Shown: positions 25,088-37,860, counted from the stretch's first letter. The stretch: DNA of 64,000 bases from Utricularia gibba (GCA_002189035.1 NEEC01000012.1:1116001-1180000); one strand, 5' to 3'. Numbers and translations are program-made. The notes: generated from the sequence alone by a model not told the origin.

Positions 25088-25407
25088 GAAGCTATCTCGA
25101 AGTGCATTGATTTCATAGTCCATAGTGTCATCTAGATCATTTATCATGTATTCATCATTATACTCCACTACATCTTCCTCAAAATCTGGATCATTCATAT
25201 TCATGATTTAAATGAAATTATATATAGACATTGTAGCTATAATTATTTGAACCTGCATTTTCCAATGAATTAAAGAAGGGATATCATTAACCAACTTAAA
25301 TTTCTTTTTTCATATGTGGAATGATCATTCAACAGCAGACTGAAGAGATGAGTGCTTGAAGTTAAACAATTCCTTTTCATTCATCCACTTGGGATTTCTT
25401 TGAAATT
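25088..25407 (-). pseudogene. PIF/Harbinger transposase C-terminal fragment
   Basis: The minus strand reads, with three internal stops, WMNEKELFNFKHSSLQSAVE, then SFH...KKKFKLVNDIPSL, QVQIIIATMSIYNFI, then an acidic tail (DPDFEEDVVEY, DDTMDYEINALRDS). This follows the C-terminal order of plant Harbinger (DDE-4) transposases: ELFN-RHSSLR-IE-FG, then the A-C-LHNFI block, then an acidic tail ending near an ALRD-type sequence. The catalytic N-terminal part is missing, because the left end of LTR copy C begins at 25409. It cannot be active. Confidence 0.7.
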
Positions 25408-25408
25408 T

Positions 25409-26781
25409 CCATAAATGGAAATTTCTCAATGTCATTGCAAAAATAGAAATTTTGTTATCAAATAAATTTATAATCCCTAATCTACACAAAATAAAAATTT
25501 AGAAAACTTATATAGTGAATATCGGGGTTGATTACAAAGAGCTTGTGCTTGCTAAGTCTTTTAGTAAATGCATAATTCGAAATAAAAGTTATCTTAATCT
25601 AAGCTCGGATCAACAGTGGTAAACAAGTTCGGTAAACAAGATCATGTTTCAATGCGAAAGGTAACAAGTACTTGTTTTAACTCAAAATAATACGAAGATG
25701 CCTTAAGGATCTGCAGGTGGTGTCATGCTAAGGTGCCTAATTTAATTTACCATGTTCCAACACTTACAACTTCAAATAACCCAAGTCTACCCAGATCATT
25801 CATCATATTTTCGGCTGAATTAGTCCCCATTATCATAACCCACATTGCAATTAGGTCTACCCTTATGTAAATCATATAAAACTAGGTCTACTAGGTTCTA
25901 CCCCGGACTAACACCTACTGCACCCGTCTTGATTTGTTGATCTATCTCTAAACCAAGCATCTTAGTTGTGAAACTACTTATTCCTCTCCTTAGGTCTACC
26001 CATGAATTGATAGGAACAAGAGCTAAGAAATGAACATAAATTTCATTATCAACCCTAAGCACACACCACCATATTTCACCTTAAGGCATCCCTAAGGCTT
26101 TAGCTACTCATATTTTGAAGGTAAAACATGATAACATTCACATAAAGCAACGAAAATGTCAAGAACATCGTGAAAGAGTTGGTTGCATAAACTGAAAAAC
26201 ATCAACAAATGAAAATAAAGCAGTAAGAGTTCTGGTTTCCGTATGCTACTGTTCCTGGGCCGGAACTATAGCGCTAGACTGGGCTCTGATGCTATTCTTG
26301 AGGATGAAGTTCTTCTACTCTCCTGGTTGAGTGCTCGTCGTGTTGGGGGAGAAGCCCCTCCTCGGGTTTGCCCGTCTACTCTTCCTTCTCCCTTCTCCAA
26401 AAATATCTTCATATCTTTTTACCATTTTTCAAAATCAGTCTACTATTTCTGACATCTGTACTATTCCTGGCCTAAGCCTGTAGACTATAGGCGATTGAAT
26501 AGTGCATTATGTATCCTCTTTTAATGCTGCCCATTCTTCCAAATCTTCACATGCACGAAATTCATGTCTCCTTCCTGATTTTTGAACGTTGATGCTGGAG
26601 TAGAAAAAAATGTTAATAACATGGGATGGGCTAAATCCTGTGATTTAGCCCATTAACACATAAAAAAACATTATGTCCTAAAATTTGGTAAAAATACTAA
26701 AAGATATAAGATAAACACTTAAAACATGATTCAAAAACATAATTTTCTTATTCTAATAATAGGAAAATTCGTATGTTATCA
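25409..26781 (-). mobile_element. 3' LTR copy C (TGATAAC family), full length
   Basis: Minus strand begins TGATAACATACG at 26781 and ends near 25409, about 1373 bp, the same length as copies E and K. It contains the family landmarks GGGTAGACCTAA, GATCAACCCCG-type and ATAAATTTATTTGAT sequence and the conserved hairpin at 26626-26653. Immediately upstream (plus-side 26782-26850) is GGACTTGAGGACAAGTCTAG (minus strand), the same leader that precedes copy J. So C and J look like 3' LTRs still joined to internal sequence, not solo LTRs. Confidence 0.8.
26626..26653 (-). repeat. Conserved hairpin in LTR copy C
   Basis: Arms ATGGGCTAAATC (26626-26637) and GATTTAGCCCAT (26642-26653), loop CTGT. Equivalent hairpins lie in copies J and K with compensating changes. 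Confidence 0.9.
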
Positions 26782-27690
26782 CACTATGCTACAAAGACAC
26801 TAGACTTGTCCTCAAGTCCAAACTAAGACTAATAAAATCCTGTTTTCGAAAATTTTCATGATAGACATGAATGACCATGTTCAGATTTCAGATGCATGAA
26901 CCATAGGTGTACTTGTGTGCAAAATAGGTAACACTTCAACATGCATGAATAGATTATTCTTGGAGAGTGCTTTCAAAGATTAAAACAATGAATTAACATA
27001 TTCAAAGCAACCAAAAGATTGTGATTCTCAACTCGGTTTTTTCGTTTCTTGCATCTATCCCTCTCTTTTTTTTTGATATATATGAGATAGCAAATGAACA
27101 AACATTTCAAAATCAATCTAGACATAATTTCAAGACCTCTCTTAATACAAAGAGTGTTGGCCAAGTACTCTCACCTTATGAATCCAGGTCAACTTCCACT
27201 CCTCTAAACAAATTCATCCTGTCTTATTCATTCACTTCTCAACGAGTCTACACACGCTTTTCAATTGTGCGTTGCTTTTTAGACTCGGGTCTCATTGCTT
27301 TTCAAATGATGATGCTTTTCTTGACCCTTATTCTCTCTTTTTTTTTCATCAGCAATCCTTGTAGCAATGAAATATATCAACTCATGGAAACAAATCTAGA
27401 TTGTACTCTTTAGGTTCCTCTAATCATGCTTGCACTCACATAACAAAATAATTGGGATTCATGCTCACAAGGTTTCAGAAGGCTTCAAACAAAGCTCGTG
27501 CATCCTAATCATCACAAGGCTATCATATCCCATGATTGAATTATTCGAAACGGGATTTGGAGTATCAAGTAAAAACACATTCTACAAAAACAAACAAATA
27601 ACTCCTAGCATAGAATTAGAGACATAAATGGTCCAAAGTGGATGGACTCAAATTGTGTGTAAGAAAACCTGAATAAAAAAAAATAGACAA
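26782..27690 (-). pseudogene. 3' internal non-coding region of a Gypsy (Athila-like) element
   Basis: On the minus strand this joins LTR C and matches the sequence upstream of LTR J. Both have the GGACTTGAG(G/A)ACAAGTCT leader next to the LTR and the TGCTTGGCCAACACTCT-type block (minus strand of 27140-27165; plus strand of 44478-44500). No open frame is convincing; it is the untranslated 3' part of the element. Confidence 0.55.
27613..27674. repeat. 62-bp direct repeat, copy 1
   Basis: From GAATTAGAGACATAAATGG to GAAAACCTGAAT. It is repeated at 28941-29002 with a single base difference. Confidence 0.95.
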
Positions 27691-27700
27691 ACAGCGCTTG

Positions 27701-28836
27701 TGATAACACCATTTTTATGGTATTTTTATATATGTTTTTAAGTGTGTTTTGTAAGGTTAAATGTTGCTTAGGGTGCTAAAATGTCTTCTTTTGCGTATTT
27801 GGACTATTGAAATATGTTTATTGTGAAAATAGCCAAAACCTCTAATATTTCGTCTAATCTGTGTTTTAAATCATACCAGGGTAAGAGCTAGTATTGCAAT
27901 AGCGTACTTTCCAAATTGACAAGCCAGAAGGGACAAGAAAAGCTATGTAAAAGCCACCTTTTGTCGAAAGTAGCCACTCTTCTAAGAGTATAAGATTTGG
28001 AGCAAAGATTTCCCTTCTAAAAGCCTGAGGAAAAGATGACGCTACCCTTACTTTTAAGCTGCAAAAGGGGAAAAAGAAGAGAGAGAGGAGAGGGCGGACA
28101 CTGTGCACATAGAGTGCACAAAGGGATGAATAGGAGCGAGTGGGAGCAAGGAGAACTACTTTTCTCCGGCAGATATATGATCAAGAGCAAACACTAGACA
28201 CTTCATTTTCTATTTTCTGCACTTATATTTCGTTGACAAACTAGCTGTTGTTTCCTTCTGCGCTTTCATGCTTTCAGTTACGTTTCGGTGCCTTATTGTG
28301 AACGGAAAATTGTCTGTAGACCTTGCTTTAACTTATAAACATGTTTCTGTTTAAGATCTTCACGTTTGGTTTTAAGCTTAATATGCTTTTTACATTTCCT
28401 GCGCACACATACTCTGTTTTCGCACACACTAACTCTATTTTCAAGCGTTTCAAAGCTAGGTTAAGCCTATGGGCTCTCTTGAGTAATACAAGAGACAGAC
28501 CATGTCGTAAAACCTAGCCAAATTACTTTTATTTTATGTTTTCTGCACCTTCACGTTAATTTCAGTGCTCCTTCAACCCTTCAACTAGTTTATTTGAATT
28601 ACTGTTATTTTAGATCTTACCCGCGTTAGAACTAAATCCCAGAAAACCCCTTGTTTCCAGTAAATGCAACGAACTTCAAGAAATTACAATCATTCCCTGT
28701 GAATTCGATCTTTGCTTGTCACACTACATTAATTCATGTGATTTGTGTAATAGAATAGCTAGGTTTATAAATTTCTTTTGATGCGTTGAATGTGCTAGGT
28801 CGTGACATTTAGCAATCTCATTTCCTACGTTCATCA
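27701..28836 (+). mobile_element. LTR copy D (diverged TGATAAC-type)
   Basis: Starts TGATAACACCATTTTTATGG and ends CCTACGTTCATCA, 1136 bp. Its 3' landmarks resemble the main family (TTTATAAATTTCTTTTGATGCG; CGTGACATTTAGCAATCTCA) but are clearly diverged, so it is a related subfamily. It contains a small palindrome, TGTGCAC-ATAGA-GTGCACA, at 28102-28120. Five-base flanks are GCTTG and GGTTC, not a convincing duplication. Confidence 0.65.
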
Positions 28837-28940
28837 GGTTCAGAAACACTAGTCTATTGTTATTATATTATAATGTGATGTTATTCTTTATTTTGATATT
28901 TCAATATTTAGATTTTATGAAAACTGTAGTTAAAATGCAT

Positions 28941-29002
28941 GAATTAAAGACATAAATGGTCCAAAGTGGATGGACTCAAATTGTGTGTAAGAAAACCTGA
29001 AT
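28941..29002. repeat. 62-bp direct repeat, copy 2
   Basis: 61 of 62 bases match 27613-27674. The two copies are 1328 bp apart and bracket LTR D. Confidence 0.95.
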
Positions 29003-30158
29003 CAGCCCAATTTTGTATTACTCTGGTACCCAAGTGGGCATAATGCTATATTGTATTTGTACCGGCCTAGTCCAAGCAACGCACAATCTAAACATTGTGT
29101 GAGAATTTTGTGGGAAAAAAATGGAAGCTCAAGTTCTAGTGGGAAACTGAAATAGGAAAGAGAATGTAGAAAGAAAGAGTGTGATGATGAGGGGAAAGAA
29201 TTCCATAGGGGAGAGGGATTCCAGCATGGGGCTGGAAGAGATTAAAGATCAAAACTTTAAGGGAAGATGGTTACAATGATTTGAACATCGAAAACCTAAA
29301 GAAGAAAAGCAAACAACCAAGTATAAGTACTAGACTCTTAATACTTTGCACTTGTCAGAAAAACAAGAGCATACTGAGGGAAACAAAGGAAATAATCAAA
29401 ACATACATGTTTGAAGATGAAAACCAATCAAAAAATTTCAGAACTTTTTTTATTGCTTTCATTATTTAGACGTATCAACTTTGAAACAGCTTATTTCAAT
29501 GCATTTATTCTGCCTCATTATGCTTATTTACCATTATCATTAAAATTGCATTAACTTGGAAATGTGTTTACCAACATTTAATCAAAACATGTTTTACTAA
29601 AAAAAAGAATACTTAGCAAATTTTGGTACGTGATTTTCCTAATTGGGGTCTCTGCTTTTATTTGTGAATTTCATCTAAAATAACTTATTTAAATATTGAA
29701 GTACCGGTTAACATCTTGTCAAATGCTGTGTAGTTTAGCTTATTCATAAGATTTACGGTTGAAAGCCCATTTTTTCTTTTACAAGTCAATTTGGACTTAT
29801 TGTTACTACATTTATTTTTTAATAGAATATTTGTAGGATATTTATTCAGTATATAAATATTTTGATGGAGAAATATTTTTAGACCCATGGAAACTAGAGA
29901 AATTTCCATCCAATCAATCAGTAGAAAAGAATCCTTTCAGATAGACCTTTGTGGCTCCATTGATTCCTAGATCAACATGCTAAGAGAAACTCCTATTGAA
30001 GTTCACTATCAATCTTTAGGTAATTATTATGAGATTTATGGAGGAAATTTGAGAGTAAGAAGAATACACCAATAAATTCTCTTTTAAACATTGGAGACAT
30101 TGTTGGTCACATTTTTCTTTATCAAGAAGTTGAAGAAGCCATGTGGGGTTTTGTGAGG
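29003..30158. other. Anonymous stretch
   Basis: AT-rich with purine-rich patches (29110-29260). No recognisable gene or repeat. Confidence 0.4.
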
Positions 30159-31546
30159 CCTCTTGATAACACATATTTCATTAGTGTTTTAAGTTATAAA
30201 ATTGATATGTTTAATGATAAAATTAGGTTTTTTAATTATAATTTTTAATATTTTTTTAATTATAGTATTATTTGTTTTTTTATGCATAATATAAATTAAA
30301 TCCATGATTTAGTCTATATTTTGATTTCTAATATTCTTCCGAGTGTTAGCAGCAGCATTATGAATCACATTTAGCTAGTTTATGAGAATAATTCAAAGGG
30401 GCACAAGACATAAGGAGGAGACATTATTAATATTCAGCCCTCTATAGTCTTCAGGTTCAGGTCAGAAATAGTACAGATGTGAAGAATAGTGGATTGACTT
30501 TGGAAAATGAAAAAAATTTTATGTGAAGATATTTTAGGAGAGGGGAGGAGGAATATAATACAACCAGACCCTAAGAGGGGGAGGAAGAATACGAAAGAGG
30601 GAAGATGAAGGTGATTTCTCCAGAAGTAAGACTAAAGACTTGAAGAACAGCATTAGAGACTCAATTCAGCACTACTCTATCGAGCAGTGAACAGTAATAG
30701 ATCGCGAACAAAACACTCTACTTTATCTTTAGTTGCTGGATGTTTCGTTACTTTGACTGTTTTTTTACAATGTCTTTGTTATTCTCTTCAATTTATCTTA
30801 ATGATATTATGCTTTATCTTCTATACATGAATAGCTAAGCCTTAGGGAATGTCTTAAGGAATAGAATGGTGGTGTGAATTTAGGGTTAATAATGAAATTT
30901 ACATTTCTTTCTTGTTTCTATTATTCCATGGGTAGACCTAAGGAGGGGAACGATTAACTTCGCAACTAAGATGTTTGATTTAGAGGTAGATCAACAAATT
31001 AAGACATGAGCAGTTGGTATTAGTTCAAGGTAAAACCAGTAGAATCGGGTAGACCTAGTTTGATATATACTTTGCATGCGAATAGATCAATTTACGGGAT
31101 AGGTGATGATATTGAGGACTATATTTGCCAAAAACATGATGAATAACTTGGGTAGACCTAAATTATTTGGAGTTGTGAATATAGGAACATGGTAGATTAA
31201 GTTAGACATTTTAGCACCACATCACCTGCACACACTTAAGGCATTTTAGTATTACTTTGAATTAGAACCAGTATTTGTTACCTTTAGCATTGAGACGTGA
31301 TTGTTTTTTTTTTATTGAACTTGCTTACCACTTTTAGTCCGAGCTTAGATTAAGAACTACCATTATTCCGAATACTACATCTACTGAAACACTTAATAAG
31401 CACAAGCTCCTTGTGATAGACCTTCAAATTCCACTATACATTTTGTGTTTAATTTTTATTTTATAAGGATTAGGGCTTATAAATTTATTTGATACGAAGA
31501 TTTCTATTTTTGTAACGACATTAGAAAATTTTCATTTGTTACCTTT
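30159..31546 (+). mobile_element. Solo LTR E (TGATAAC family), full length
   Basis: The LTR is 30164-31541 (1378 bp), starting TGATAACACATATTTC. It carries CATGGGTAGACCTAAGGAGG, CGGGTAGACCTAG and ATAAATTTATTTGATACG and ends CATTTGTTA. Flanks are CCTCT (30159-30163) and CCTTT (31542-31546), a 4 of 5 match to a target duplication. No adjoining internal region is seen. Confidence 0.75.
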
Positions 31547-31844
31547 TCATGTATGTGATACCTAACTAGGCAAAGGAATCCTACGATGCTAGCAAGAATT
31601 AAGATCTCTCACGACATTTATTTATGGAGTTTTGCAATTTCAACGTATCAAGAAAAGCAAGTTTTTAAACAAAAAAATAAATTTTCGAATCATACTCAGC
31701 AAAATATGGAGATATTTATGACATAAAAGAATAACCCGAAATTTCACAATAAAATGATAGACATAACTACCATGAAACTACTTATTAGCGAGTTAATAGA
31801 TAATTTGTAATGGCATGCATCCCACATCCTGGACCAAGCAAATT

Positions 31845-32590
31845 CTCTAAGTTTTGAACAAGTTAAGGGTTTAGACCCTAAACAAGTTACCTCTGCATCC
31901 AATTCATTAGGATTTGATGATCTTTTAACAAAACTGTTAGTTCAATATATTGAAGAAAAAATTTTTATTTTGGAAACAACATCATCATCAAAATGTAAAT
32001 GTAGTATAAAGTTATGTCAATCTATTGAAATATGCTATGCCACAAGTGAATGTTTTCAAAAATAAATAAATCCGAATTGTAGGATGATTGACCCCCCCTT
32101 AATTCAGTTCGTATGAATCTTTTTCGGGAGCTGAGGTAAATGCATCACAAGCACATCAATTAGTAGATTTGGGAGGATTAATGTCGAGGACAAATGATTA
32201 ATTCACCCATCCAAATCAAATTAGGGGAAAGACTTTCTTTAACAAAGCATATCATTTATTGCCATACGGATGTCGAATGCTAAATATCATATGTGTAGAA
32301 TTGTTCAAGTATAGTTATACACTGAACCGATTTGGTACTATCCATGCTATTTCTTTGAGTCCTCCCGATGCAATGATACTAAAAAGAATTTTTATCCAAA
32401 CATTAAAGGGTCATAATGTATATATTGGCATCTGGGTGAATGGCCACCCAAAATCAAGACAATGGAATTAAATTTATGAATAAAATCATAAATCAAGAAA
32501 ATCTATCGTATTCAAACTCCTTTTACTTGAGTGCATCTTGATTCTATGGACTATGCTATGGCCCAAGGGATCTATAAGAAAAGTGACCAC
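31845..32590 (+). pseudogene. Degenerate coding remnant, unidentified
   Basis: A 73-codon stretch at 31845-32063 stays open (QANSLSFEQVKGLDPKQ, SLGFDDLLTKLLVQYIEE). After breaks, 32340-32470 reads LKRIFIQTLKGHNVYIGIWV and NGHPKSRQW, and 32485-32595 reads IYRIQTPFT, VHLDSMDYAMAQGIYKKSDH. Residue composition is protein-like and one frame hands over to the next, as expected for an old broken gene, probably from a retroelement. I do not recognise the family. Confidence 0.35.
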
Positions 32591-32595
32591 TTTTT

Positions 32596-33530
32596 TACCT
32601 AAATATATAATGTACTTTTTGAAATAAATACATGAATTTTCTTATTTTAAAAAAATAAATTTATTTAATTTTGAAGTTGTTGTTATGTATGTTGTTACAT
32701 TTATTTTATGAAGTAATGATTCTTAATTTTGAATGGCTATGATATAACGTGGTACCTTAGGAAAAAAGGGGAAATGTGTATAACCTTTGCCTAGGATTTG
32801 AGACTTATGTTAATGTATTTTTCTAATAAATCAAAATAGAGACAAAAGGAGAAAGGATTAATGCATGTAAGTTAAAAAATCCAACTTAGAAGTATACTTA
32901 ACCCTAAATCCAACCTTAGAAATATACCGAAAAGATGAGATGTGCTTTCATAGATAATATGTTTGGTGAGAGATAACAAGGATAGGGACATTGTCTTATT
33001 TGGCATACGCAATGGTATACCTAAGTATAAAATGGTTTGGAAAACTTAAGAAGATAAAAATAAAAAATCATAGAAATGGGTTGAGTTAGATTTCGACAAT
33101 GTTGGGTTAATAAACACTTTAGAGTTGTATGGTCATGAGTGAATGCATTCCCCTATAATCAATCCTTCACACACCCAAGTTTTCATTAAATGAAATTAAG
33201 TTTTAGTATTTATTGAATTGTTTTCTAAAATTTATTATATTATCATTGACACATTATTAATTTTAGTTAAGATTTAAAAATTGATTATAACAATCAGAAT
33301 GCATGAACTTTTACACCACAAGCATGTGTTCTTTGAGTTCAACCTTGAATGTACTTTACATTTTTTTCGATTTTTAGTTTGTATTCATTAAAGCTTTATA
33401 AATTTCTTTGATTAAAAATTTTTAATATTACAATGACTAGAAATTTTTGTATATCACATGAGAAGAATTGCGTATGTTTGGTTTTATAGATTCCTATTTT
33501 GTAAGATCTAAAAGCACTTTGGGTTATTTT
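32596..33530. other. Anonymous stretch
   Basis: AT-rich, no gene or repeat recognised. Confidence 0.4.
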
Positions 33531-33532
33531 TT

Positions 33533-33960
33533 TACTCTGGAAGTGGCATGGTTTGTTTTTCTTCAATGGGGCAATTTGTTATTGCTGAATCGATTGTAGA
33601 AGCTGAGTATTATGCTGCTTCTAAAGTCTATAACCAACCTCTTTGGCAGCACAAACTTCTCGGCAATTTGAACCTGAGGCACTATGGTCCAACAAATATT
33701 CAACACCGCTCAAATTCTGAAATTTCAGCCACTAAGAATCCTATTTTCTTCTGGCTGCATGAAGATTATTAATGCCAAATACCATGCTCTCAGTGAAGCT
33801 CAAAGTGGTGGATTTGTGAAAGGTAGTGTTCTGTTCAACTACAGAACAAGTTGCCAATTTACTCACCAAACCTTTGACCATTTCCAGATTTGAAGATCTC
33901 TTAGCGATTTGGAATTGAATATTCTCCACATTATTGAGGAGAAGAATGTAGAACATGTAT
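33533..33960 (+). pseudogene. Copia RNase H C-terminal fragment
   Basis: Copia RNase H landmarks occur across shifted frames: GSGMVCFSSMGQ (for SWCSKKQ), ESIVEAEYYAASKVYNQPLW (for STEAEYMAAS-A-IW), then KNPIFF-HED-NAKYHALSEA and TEQVANLLTKPLT-like sequence, ending near 33960. The upstream RT and integrase are absent. Sequence after it (TGTAGAACATGTATAATAAT at 33947 on) may be the start of its LTR, of which a second copy is not seen. Confidence 0.7.
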
Positions 33961-35049
33961 AATAATGTATTATAAGATGCAATCTTCGACTATTAGATTA
34001 GGGAAATTACTTAGCAGTTAGTGTGGATAAATAATAGTTAGTTATAAATTGATGTTTTCTAGTTGGTCACATACATGTAGCCTTATTAAAGGCATTATCC
34101 GTTATCAATAAAATGTGGTTAAAAAATGTATTACAGGATTTTTTTTGAAAGGTCTTTAGTTCTTTTGATGGATTCAATATCAATGAATTTAGAAAAGAGT
34201 TTTGAAGGTTAGAATGTATGTATAACAAAGGTTCTTGGAATTCTATATCCATTCTTAAGCTAAGTATAGGGTAAAGTCGTAAATTTATTGTAAATAAGAT
34301 TCAAAAGATGCTGATTTTGGAAGATGGAATGTCAAATGCTCTTTTTTACCCAGAGAACTAATCTGGGTGTCGCGAGTAGAATGAATGAGATTCACGTTGA
34401 AGTGGTTTGTTACCTAGCACTATTGTTGATAATAACTTGAATATCTTTGAATACTTAAAGTTTTGTATCTGAAACTAGTTATAAAGAAATGGCTAGAGTT
34501 TTAGCAAAAGTACCTCTATAGGGTTGAATCATTTGGTTGAAACAATTGAAAGAGAACATATTTAATAAATGAAAAATCCAGAATATTGTAAAATATTGGA
34601 TTTTTTTGAAAACAAAGAGTTTAATGCTCGTTGTGTGAAAGTTCATAAGTTATGATGTCGAATACAATTTTTAATTTTAACTACCATTTGCATAAATTAA
34701 ATAGTAATTGGGAAATGAGGAGGAGGAGGAGACGGTATGTATAAAAGATTCGAATTATAGAATGATGCAAATGTCCCTAATTACATCAAATTTACACTAA
34801 TGTTGTTAAATTCAACGTTCGACAGTTTTGACCAAATCATTTTTGATGAATCAGTATTGATTAGATCATAGATGCTATAGATTATCCCAATAAAGATAAT
34901 GGATAAAACATTAATAATTCCCCAATGATTTCAGTTTGGCCAATCACTAGATTAAGAGCAATAAGGGATCAAGAAACGCTTAAGAGCTTATAGGTCAATC
35001 AACCAAGCTATGAGGTGTTTGGCATGCCATTCAACATTATAAAAGTGGA
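33961..35049. other. Anonymous stretch
   Basis: Possibly the decayed LTR of the Copia fragment at its start (to about 34130). The rest shows no recognisable feature. Confidence 0.35.
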
Positions 35050-35425
35050 TTAACTTAATTAGAGAAGACCCATTATTACCCAAATACATTATTATTATTA
35101 CTTTTTCTCAAATAAGGCCCAACTCTTCATCTATATAAAAAGGTCTTACCGTTGTTTTGGACAACTTTGATTGTAATCACTTTTGAGAGCTATTATATTT
35201 TCTTGAGTTCTTGTGGAACTTAGACTTATTAAGCCTTGCTTGTGGTGTTTAGTGTGTAGTTTATCACTCTCAATTCCTTCCTTAATTATGTGAGTGTGGT
35301 ACCAATTTATAATTTGGGTTGTAAGGATATTTTCATTTTTTAGGTTCAACTTCTTTTATTTGAGGAATTGCTTCTTTTCATCTAATATCTGGTTTGCCAA
35401 TCACTTATTGATTGGAGCGTCGTAT
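35050..35425 (+). repeat. Probable LTR remnant with TATA box
   Basis: TATATAAAAAGG near 35132 is followed by a stretch typical of plant LTR R-U5 sequence, then by GTCGTATCAGGTATAAAT (about 35420), reminiscent of a primer-binding site after an LTR end. No second LTR or coding region is seen, so this is a tentative call. Confidence 0.35.
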
Positions 35426-35973
35426 CAGGTATAAATATTTGTTCAAAACTCCACTATAATTAAATAATATATAAATACAATATGGCAATAAAATACATAA
35501 AAATGATTCAACTTTTGAGATCCCAATGTGATCAATACACAGCTCAAAACTGTAAAATTCACTCAAGTACTAAAACTATGGCAGCTAGTTTTGGTACAAC
35601 TCGTAAACATTTAGGCAACAGTTAATATTAATATCATATAATACATATTGTTCACAAAAAAGAGAAAATAATATCCTCTAAGAGGAAATGAGATATACCC
35701 ATATTTAGGATTTAATCACTCTTAAAACTTGAAAGCTGATTCATCTTTTTGAAAATCAAATAGTAAAAGCAAAGTACAGAAACAATACATTAGAAGTTGA
35801 GGAACTTGAGAATGGAAAAACAAAAAGACAACCATTTTCCAAAAAGTGACACGGTTGTCATGACCATTTTCCTTTTGGTCTGCTACCATTCATGATTTAT
35901 TTTTTTTTTGTTTTTCCAGATAACCACGAGCTAGTCTTCTTGCATTTTTCCACAAAATCATCCGTCACACTAG

Positions 35974-36550
35974 GGATGTTAAATGAACGAACAATTCGTG
36001 TATGAATTATGTTTGACTTGATTAAGATCATTTCTTTTTGTTTGAATACTATAAATAAACGAACATAAACAAAATATATGTTAGATTACACTATTGACAA
36101 ATATAAACAAGATCAATATTTGATTATGTTCAATTATAATATATAATAATATATTATAATTATGATTTTTTAATTCATATAAAATATGTTATATTAATTA
36201 ATATATAAATATAATATAATTATTTTTACAATATATATAATATTAGAAATTATTTTTTCTGTTAATATTTAGATTATAAATAATTTTAAATCATTTTTTT
36301 CAATTAAAATACGTGAAATACTTATTGTATTAAAAATATTATATTTATATTCATGTTAAAATACTAATTTATTTATATTTATATTAAAATATAAATATAT
36401 TATATTTATTCATGAATTTTCGAGAAAATTCATAAACTTTAAATAGATAAATATGAACAAAATTTTTGTTCAATTAACTCAAATAAACGAACATAATCAA
36501 ATTTTTTTATTTGATAAAATTAAACAAATGAACATAAATATAGATGTTTA
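35974..36550. repeat. Non-autonomous DNA transposon-like repeat (hAT-type pattern)
   Basis: Begins AGGGATGTTAAATGAACGAA and ends near AAACAAATGAACATAAATA. The two ends share AATGAACGAACA/AAACGAACATAA motifs in both orientations around a very AT-rich core. The AGGGATGT start is common in plant non-autonomous hAT-like elements. Ends and target duplication were not defined. Confidence 0.35.
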
Positions 36551-36779
36551 TATTTGTTCAGGGTTCAAATAACATATAGTACAAAAGACCTTTAAAAATA
36601 CCAAAACTCCATACCACTATCTAAGAAATCCTCTAATTATATGATAAAATCTTGTATTTAGAAAATACATTCAATTTTTTGAATCAGTTATTTTTTATTA
36701 AAAAATCTATCAAATAGATGAAAAGAATTAGAAATATTATTTGATTAGTTGGTATTCAAAAAGAAAGTTGATAGACCAA

Positions 36780-37860
36780 TGATGCGTGTTATTTTCACAA
36801 CAAATTTTAACATTTTTAAAACTCGTAAAACACAAAAGCGTAGTATGGGTGTTGAACACGAGGAGTTGTTTTCAAGTGAAAGGTGAGATATCCCGAATAC
36901 AACTATTACAATTTATAAACGGTTTTGAAGCTAAAAGTTGCGAGAACATTGATGGTGATGCTTGAGTAAGGGAATAAGAGGTGTTTTGAGCAAACAACTA
37001 AAATAAACGTAAGCGATGAACCTTAAATAAAGTAAATGTTCTTGGGTTTGGAATCCTATTCACCTATGTTCGTTGCGTCTTCACTCTTCTCTGATTCTCT
37101 CGAGTAGTCGATTATAGGAGTAAGAAATTGTCTACCTCCACTTACACTCTCTTGCTATAAGGCACGAGAATAGCCCGATGTTGTTACTCCTTGGACGAAC
37201 GTGAGAATAAGAGGTCCTGCCAGCGTACCCTCACAGCCGAATTGCACGCGTGTGCCCGAGTGTTGCCAATGACCCAATGAATCCAGATACGAGGTCACTA
37301 CCTATCGATTGATCCTGAGGTACGGCCACAGACAAAACGTTGTCTTCCTCCTGCCAAAAGAGCTCGAGTTGGTGCTTTCCACCTTGATCTTCTCCATAAT
37401 CTGCGGGTTGTGATCAGCTAACCATGAACCTTGAATAAGGGAACTGTTACAGAAATACTGCAACATAGACGCGCGAAGACATACGAAACTCGTTTGGATT
37501 CAGAGAAAATGTGAAGTTAAGCTAACGAAGCATAGTTTTGGAGGTGTTCCAACCCAGAAACGGAAGTTTCTTGCCGTGAACGGCTAGACAAACTGAAGGA
37601 AAGGAAAACAAAGTTCTAAAGGAAAATCCTCTAGAGAGAGAAACAAAAGAGGAAACTAAACTTACTACTAATTGCCTCTCGTCTGAACAGAACTCCCACT
37701 TTATTGAGGGTGTGAGATTTAGTGTCTTTGTGATTCTGCTGAACTTGGGATGACTTGCAAGCAACATCTGACACTGGTACGCTAATGATGTCGCCTGTCA
37801 GAGACTCTCGTGTTCTGCACATCAAGGCTCATAATTAAGCGTCTACAGTCTTCCGAAAAT
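36780..37860 (-). repeat. LTR copy G (second LTR family)
   Basis: Starts TGATGCGTGTTATTTTCACA (36780) and follows copies H and I: ACACAAAAGCGTAGTATGG, GATTATAGGAG, GGCACGAGAATAGCC, AACCGAATTGCACGCGTGTG-type block, GGTACGGCCACAGAC and TTGGTGCT-TCCACCTT. It runs into copy F near 37860-37930; the junction is not clear. Confidence 0.75.

Noticed and set aside
27021-27413. 130-codon plus-strand frame
   Set aside because: It lies antisense to the 3' non-coding part of a Gypsy element joined to LTR C and has no domain.
28102-28120. Palindrome TGTGCAC-ATAGA-GTGCACA in LTR D as a regulatory operator
   Set aside because: Only one copy is available, 7-bp arms are expected by chance in 64 kb, and no conservation can be shown.
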